From positions 1-35,920 of the forward strand of contig JAJYCL010000028.1 of NCBI GenBank assembly GCA_021778415.1: DNA of 35,920 nucleotides, given 5' to 3'. The notes beneath the pieces were generated by a model. It made no database searches, was not told the origin of the DNA, and saw only the letters and a program-made list of their open reading frames with translations. Positions 32,384-35,920 of the stretch are shown here, one piece after another. The DNA is from a bacterium. GTDB lineage: Bacteria; Vulcanimicrobiota; Vulcanimicrobiia; Vulcanimicrobiales; Vulcanimicrobiaceae. The stretch's first letter is position 1. Every line of letters begins with the position of its first letter. Position numbers and translations under genes: made by a program.

Positions 32384-35300
32384 TTACATCCCGGCGGGCC
32401 CTGTTCGCGTTGTGGGGGGTTGCTCCTTGCTACTTCGGCGCCATCCAAAGAGCCGGCGGAGGGTAAAACTAAAGCCCGACCCCGATTGCAAGGGGATTGA
32501 AAGCGACCCATTCGAGGCGAAAAAGACGGGGCGAAGGCCGGCCGAGACCGATGGGGCGACCGTTTGGGTATAGAACGCCAGCTGTGCAATCGTCGAGGGC
32601 TTTGGGGCATACTCAATGCCCAGCGTCTGAAGACTCACCAGCCCGAATGTCGAGCTATAGCTTAAGGAAAAGCCGTGCGAAAGCGGCCGATTCACCGAAA
32701 CCGCCAAATTGCCAAAATAATCGAACGAGAGCCCGACATTCCCAAGGCCGAGGGATTTTCCGAGGGCATTCCCTAGCGGCCCCAGGAGAGCCGAGGTAAA
32801 TTGCGCGTTGACAAGGTTAAAGGCTTCCTGACCAATCGTCGTCCCGCCCCCGCCGCGCAGACTCGCCGAGGAGCCGCCGACGCCGGCAAGCCCGCCGAGC
32901 GGGGTCAGCATTGCCAATAACTGATCCCGGGAATACCCGGGCGGGTTGGACTGTAAATCGACAGTGAGATGATCGATGGGACCGGAAACGGCCACGGTGA
33001 TCTCCGTCGCTCCGAAGGCTGAGCCCGCAGAACTCGACTCCGTGACCCGCGTCTGCGCCGAGGCCGTGAGATTTGGAACCAAGCCGCGGTCGGGATGAAA
33101 GGCCACCCGGGCGCGAACGACGCTAAACGCTCGGTCAAGGTACGTCAGCGTCCCCCCCGAGGCGACAAACGATCCCTCGAGTGTCGGTTGTGCCAGCGTC
33201 CCGCGCAACGCAACCGAGCCCGTTCCGGCGATATCGAGGCCGGCGCCGTACCCGCTTCCTACGACACGAACGTTCTGTCCGGCCCGAAGAGCGAGATCAA
33301 AGGCCAAATCAAACGCGCGAGCTCCCGTTGTCGCGACCGCCGGAACAAGAAATGCCGCAAACGGAACCGCGGCATTGCTGATCGCGATATCGCCCGAGAG
33401 CAACGCTTTCGAAGAGGCAGCGTGGGTGAGAGCCACGTTGAAATCGAGTGCCCCCCGACCGACGCCGGGTATATCCAGACGAGCCCCTTGCCCGCGAAGG
33501 TGGGCGCTGTACGGCATTCGTTTCGGATCATTGAGGCCCGCGGCGAGATCTACGATTCCGTCACCACGAACAACCCCGCCGCCGACCATTGCGTGAAGCG
33601 ACGAAATGGAAATCTTCGTCCCTGAAAAGAGCAGACCGGCTCCGATCTGACCGATGCTCGTTGCGTTGTATGGCCCGGCGTAGCTCCCATCGCTGAGGGA
33701 AATGTGGCCGATTGCCTGGGGCGAGCCCACCAAGCCGGAGAGACCGATTCGCCCATTGAGCTGGCCCCCGAGCGTTGTTTTCGATCCTAAAAGCGGAGCG
33801 AAGACCTTGGCGTGAAGTTTATCGACGGCCAGATCGAACGACAGCCGATCAGTTGCGCCGCCGATGGAGAAGGGCCAAAGACGCAACGGCAGGCTCCCCG
33901 CCAATGTGACCATACCCGAGGTGCCGAAATTTGCTTCAACATCTTGGACTTGGAGTTTCGAGCCGACCAGTTTCCCCGATCCCACGAGGGACGGCAAGAC
34001 AACGCCATAGACATCGAGATTCTTCGCATCCACTGCTCCGGTGAATGTGGGTTTCGCCGTTGTTCCTCGGATGAGAACCGTCGAATCGACGGAGCCCGAG
34101 ATGGGCAAAACGCGGTGCGACGAACGAGCGATGACATCGTGAATCTGCGCGGCGTGAACCGCGACGGTAAGAGCAAGCGGCGACGTCGGTTGCCATCCGA
34201 AGCTACCGCCGGCCGTCGCCTGCAGTCCTACCGCGCTCAAGGTTGCGTTACTCAAGGTAAAGCGATCGCCGGAATCCGACAAACCAACCGAAAGTTGGTC
34301 GATGGGCGTGGCTCCAAACGACCCGCGATGTAACACCGCATTTGCCTGTAGCTGAAGATTCGGCAAACGTCCGTGAGCCGTCACCTTTCCATCCAGCGAA
34401 CCCAGCAGCGGAACAGACGCCGCACCGACAAGCGTACGGTATAAGGAAAGATCCAAGTCCTTCGCCGTAAGCGTTGCATCGTACCGGGCCGAGGCTAAAA
34501 GACGCTCCAGCCGCGCCGTCGGCGCAACGCTCAACGAACCCTGAACGGCAAATTGTCCATGACGCCCATGGACGGCAAGCGTGCCATCGACCGTATCGTG
34601 CGACGAGGTCCATTTGGCCGCAGTATGCCCGAACGGAAATCGACGAAACTGCAGGTGATGAATATCGATGACGCCGTCGCTTGAAATGCGATGTTGCGTT
34701 GACAGCAAGGCGACATCAAGTGAGCCGTTGCCGCCAAACGTATCGCCGGTATCGAAAAGATCGTTGAAATCCGCGAGGTGTGCCGTATGAGCAACCACCG
34801 CTAGCGCGCTGACGTCCCTATGCGAAAGGGCAAAAAATTGCGCGTTCGTCGTACCGACACGAAGCGTTCCGTCGGTGACGGTGACTCCCTGAGGGTCGGC
34901 AATCAGTGTCGCCCGCGCGTCATGGACGGACTGCCCGAGAACCAACGAGATGGGAATATCGACCGGTCCATCGACCAGCGCGCGAGGCCCCCGTCCGGTC
35001 ACATGAAAATCCGACCGAAACGTTCCCGAAAGCGCATTCGTGCGCACCCCGAATGCGTGTACGACCGTCGCGAGATCAGCAGCCGGAACATGCGTCGTCA
35101 GGTCGTAACTCGGGGACGGTTGCCCGAGACTCCACACCCGGCCGGCAAACGCCGCGGGGAGCCCATCGATCCGTCCAAGACCATGGGCAACGCTCAACGT
35201 CGTGCCCCGCAACCCTACTGCGGCACTTCCGGCAACCGCGTATCCACCGACGCGACCATTACTCAAGGACGCAGTGAAATCGGCATTTTGCGGATTGGCC

Positions 35301-35920
35301 GAATCGACCGTTCCGAAGGCGGTCACGCGTCCGGTCGCATCCCCGGGTCGCAAACGTCCCAGGCTTGCCAGATCGATTCCCCGAGCAGCAAAGGATATCG
35401 GACCGCCTGAAGCTCCTCCGAGCAGACTCACGCTACCACCCCCGGCAGAGGCAAAAAGCCGATCGACGACCGTTGCACCATGAACAAACTCGACGTGACC
35501 GGATATGCCCGTCACAGGAACTCCGTCGACGGCAACGCCTTGCAACCGCGCCTCCGGAACCCAGACCCCGAGCCCCCGGCTATCCAAGGCGAGAGTCACC
35601 GGACCGTCCGATTGTCCAGTCATCGTCGGCGAGCCCAAGGGCAGGGGAAATGCCGCCAGATTGGCATGCGCCCGACCGGCGAGAAGCAATTGGCCATTTT
35701 GCGAGAGGCCCCGTCCAACGAAATTTCCCCACGGAAAATCGGCAACGACCGGATCGATGGCGAGCGTCTGGAGACTCCCGCTTGCGCTTCCGTTTATCCG
35801 TGTGGCGGCCATAGAACCCACCGTGCCGCCGGTGAGCTGGGCCCGCATCGCGAGGGCGCTCGCGGCTCGGTGCGTTCGCAACGCAACGGCCGCATCGAGC
35901 CGACCGGCAAAAGGAGCATC
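32384..35920 (-). CDS. tamB: Translocation and assembly module protein TamB (DUF490), 5' end outside the window
   Basis: 1178 residues are visible and the frame is open to the right edge, so the N-terminal anchor is missing. The sequence is a long series of beta strands rich in G, S, A and V, as in AsmA/TamB-type lipid-conducting proteins. The C-terminal DUF490 region is clear: GGTLTYLDRAFSVVRARVAF, then VAVSGPIDHLTVDLQSNPPG and YSRDQLLAMLTPLGG, and the barrel-like ending FSLSYSSTFGLVSLQTLGIE. TamB spans the periplasm and helps outer-membrane protein assembly or phospholipid transport. The last 25 residues (RRSSKEQPPTTRTGPAGM) are a basic, unstructured tail. It heads the array seen here and is followed by bamA. 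Confidence 0.9.
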   Translation of the reverse strand, partial: DAPFAGRLDAAVALRTHRAASALAMRAQLTGGTVGSMAATRINGSASGSLQTLAIDPVVADFPWGNFVGRGLSQNGQLLLAGRAHANLAAFPLPLGSPTMTGQSDGPVTLALDSRGLGVWVPEARLQGVAVDGVPVTGISGHVEFVHGATVVDRLFASAGGGSVSLLGGASGGPISFAARGIDLASLGRLRPGDATGRVTAFGTVDSANPQNADFTASLSNGRVGGYAVAGSAAVGLRGTTLSVAHGLGRIDGLPAAFAGRVWSLGQPSPSYDLTTHVPAADLATVVHAFGVRTNALSGTFRSDFHVTGRGPRALVDGPVDIPISLVLGQSVHDARATLIADPQGVTVTDGTLRVGTTNAQFFALSHRDVSALAVVAHTAHLADFNDLFDTGDTFGGNGSLDVALLSTQHRISSDGVIDIHHLQFRRFPFGHTAAKWTSSHDTVDGTLAVHGRHGQFAVQGSLSVAPTARLERLLASARYDATLTAKDLDLSLYRTLVGAASVPLLGSLDGKVTAHGRLPNLQLQANAVLHRGSFGATPIDQLSVGLSDSGDRFTLSNATLSAVGLQATAGGSFGWQPTSPLALTVAVHAAQIHDVIARSSHRVLPISGSVDSTVLIRGTTAKPTFTGAVDAKNLDVYGVVLPSLVGSGKLVGSKLQVQDVEANFGTSGMVTLAGSLPLRLWPFSIGGATDRLSFDLAVDKLHAKVFAPLLGSKTTLGGQLNGRIGLSGLVGSPQAIGHISLSDGSYAGPYNATSIGQIGAGLLFSGTKISISSLHAMVGGGVVRGDGIVDLAAGLNDPKRMPYSAHLRGQGARLDIPGVGRGALDFNVALTHAASSKALLSGDIAISNAAVPFAAFLVPAVATTGARAFDLAFDLALRAGQNVRVVGSGYGAGLDIAGTGSVALRGTLAQPTLEGSFVASGGTLTYLDRAFSVVRARVAFHPDRGLVPNLTASAQTRVTESSSAGSAFGATEITVAVSGPIDHLTVDLQSNPPGYSRDQLLAMLTPLGGLAGVGGSSASLRGGGGTTIGQEAFNLVNAQFTSALLGPLGNALGKSLGLGNVGLSFDYFGNLAVSVNRPLSHGFSLSYSSTFGLVSLQTLGIEYAPKPSTIAQLAFYTQTVAPSVSAGLRPVFFASNGSLSIPLQSGSGFSFTLRRLFGWRRSSKEQPPTTRTGPAGM

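Noticed and set aside
1-35920. Mobile elements, phage genes, tRNA or rRNA genes, restriction or defence systems
   Set aside because: No transposase, integrase, phage structural, nuclease-defence or structural RNA signature was seen; all sizable genes fit housekeeping or envelope roles.

Overview
The window reads as chromosomal DNA of a diderm (Gram-negative-type) bacterium with lipid A/LPS, moderate-to-high GC and dense gene packing. The evidence is a complete set of early lipid A genes (lpxD, lpxC, fabZ, lpxA, lpxB), LPS export genes (lptB, lptC, an LptF/G permease), bamA, tamB and Skp/OmpH-like chaperones. Several families best known from Terrabacteria (DUF3084 next to a YqgF-like nuclease, and an LpxB-related protein of the cyanobacterial type) sit in the same cluster. 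This fits a deep-branching diderm such as Candidatus Eremiobacterota (WPS-2) or a relative. That placement is an inference from gene content, not a measured phylogeny.

Left part (1-5452): the 3' end of a SpoIIM-family membrane protein points rightwards into a leftward operon of five genes: GDPD-type membrane protein, DUF4129, DUF4350, MoxR ATPase, DUF58. This is the common MoxR/DUF58 module with its usual SpoIIM partner turned to face it. Positions 5505-7513 carry three rightward genes: a MOSC-domain protein, a solitary pseudopilin-like protein and a degenerate methyltransferase-like protein. Positions 7524-10048 are the conserved leftward dnaX-ybaB-recR cluster. Divergent from it is recQ (10157-11839), whose C-terminus carries a PcrA/UvrD-like Tudor segment. 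A secreted Ig-like protein of unknown function (11802-13475) overlaps its end. Leftward from 16414 to 13484 is a three-gene unit: a putative outer-membrane beta-barrel, a TPR protein and a family-4-like glycosyltransferase.

Right part (16503-35920): one leftward array of eighteen genes, all for building the outer membrane, in transcription order: tamB (5' end outside the window), bamA, three OmpH/Skp-like genes, lpxD, lpxC, fabZ, lpxA, lpxB, a metallophosphoesterase with an LpxH-like GNREF signature, an LpxB-related gene, an O-antigen ligase-like gene, lptC, lptB, lptF/G, DUF3084 and yqgF-like. Most junctions are 1-4 base stop/start overlaps (ATGA, GTGA, TAATG), so the array is probably translated as a coupled unit. 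Together these genes would fold and insert outer-membrane proteins (BamA, TamB, OmpH), make lipid A (Lpx, FabZ), ligate a glycan to it and export it (Lpt).

I see no rRNA, tRNA, CRISPR array, insertion sequence or prophage gene. No stretch above about 300 bases lacks a gene; the longest gap is 6821-6934. The most interesting leads are the LpxH-like phosphoesterase in the one slot where the Lpx pathway has no other gene here, the array of four OmpH modules in three genes, and the RecQ-Tudor fusion.
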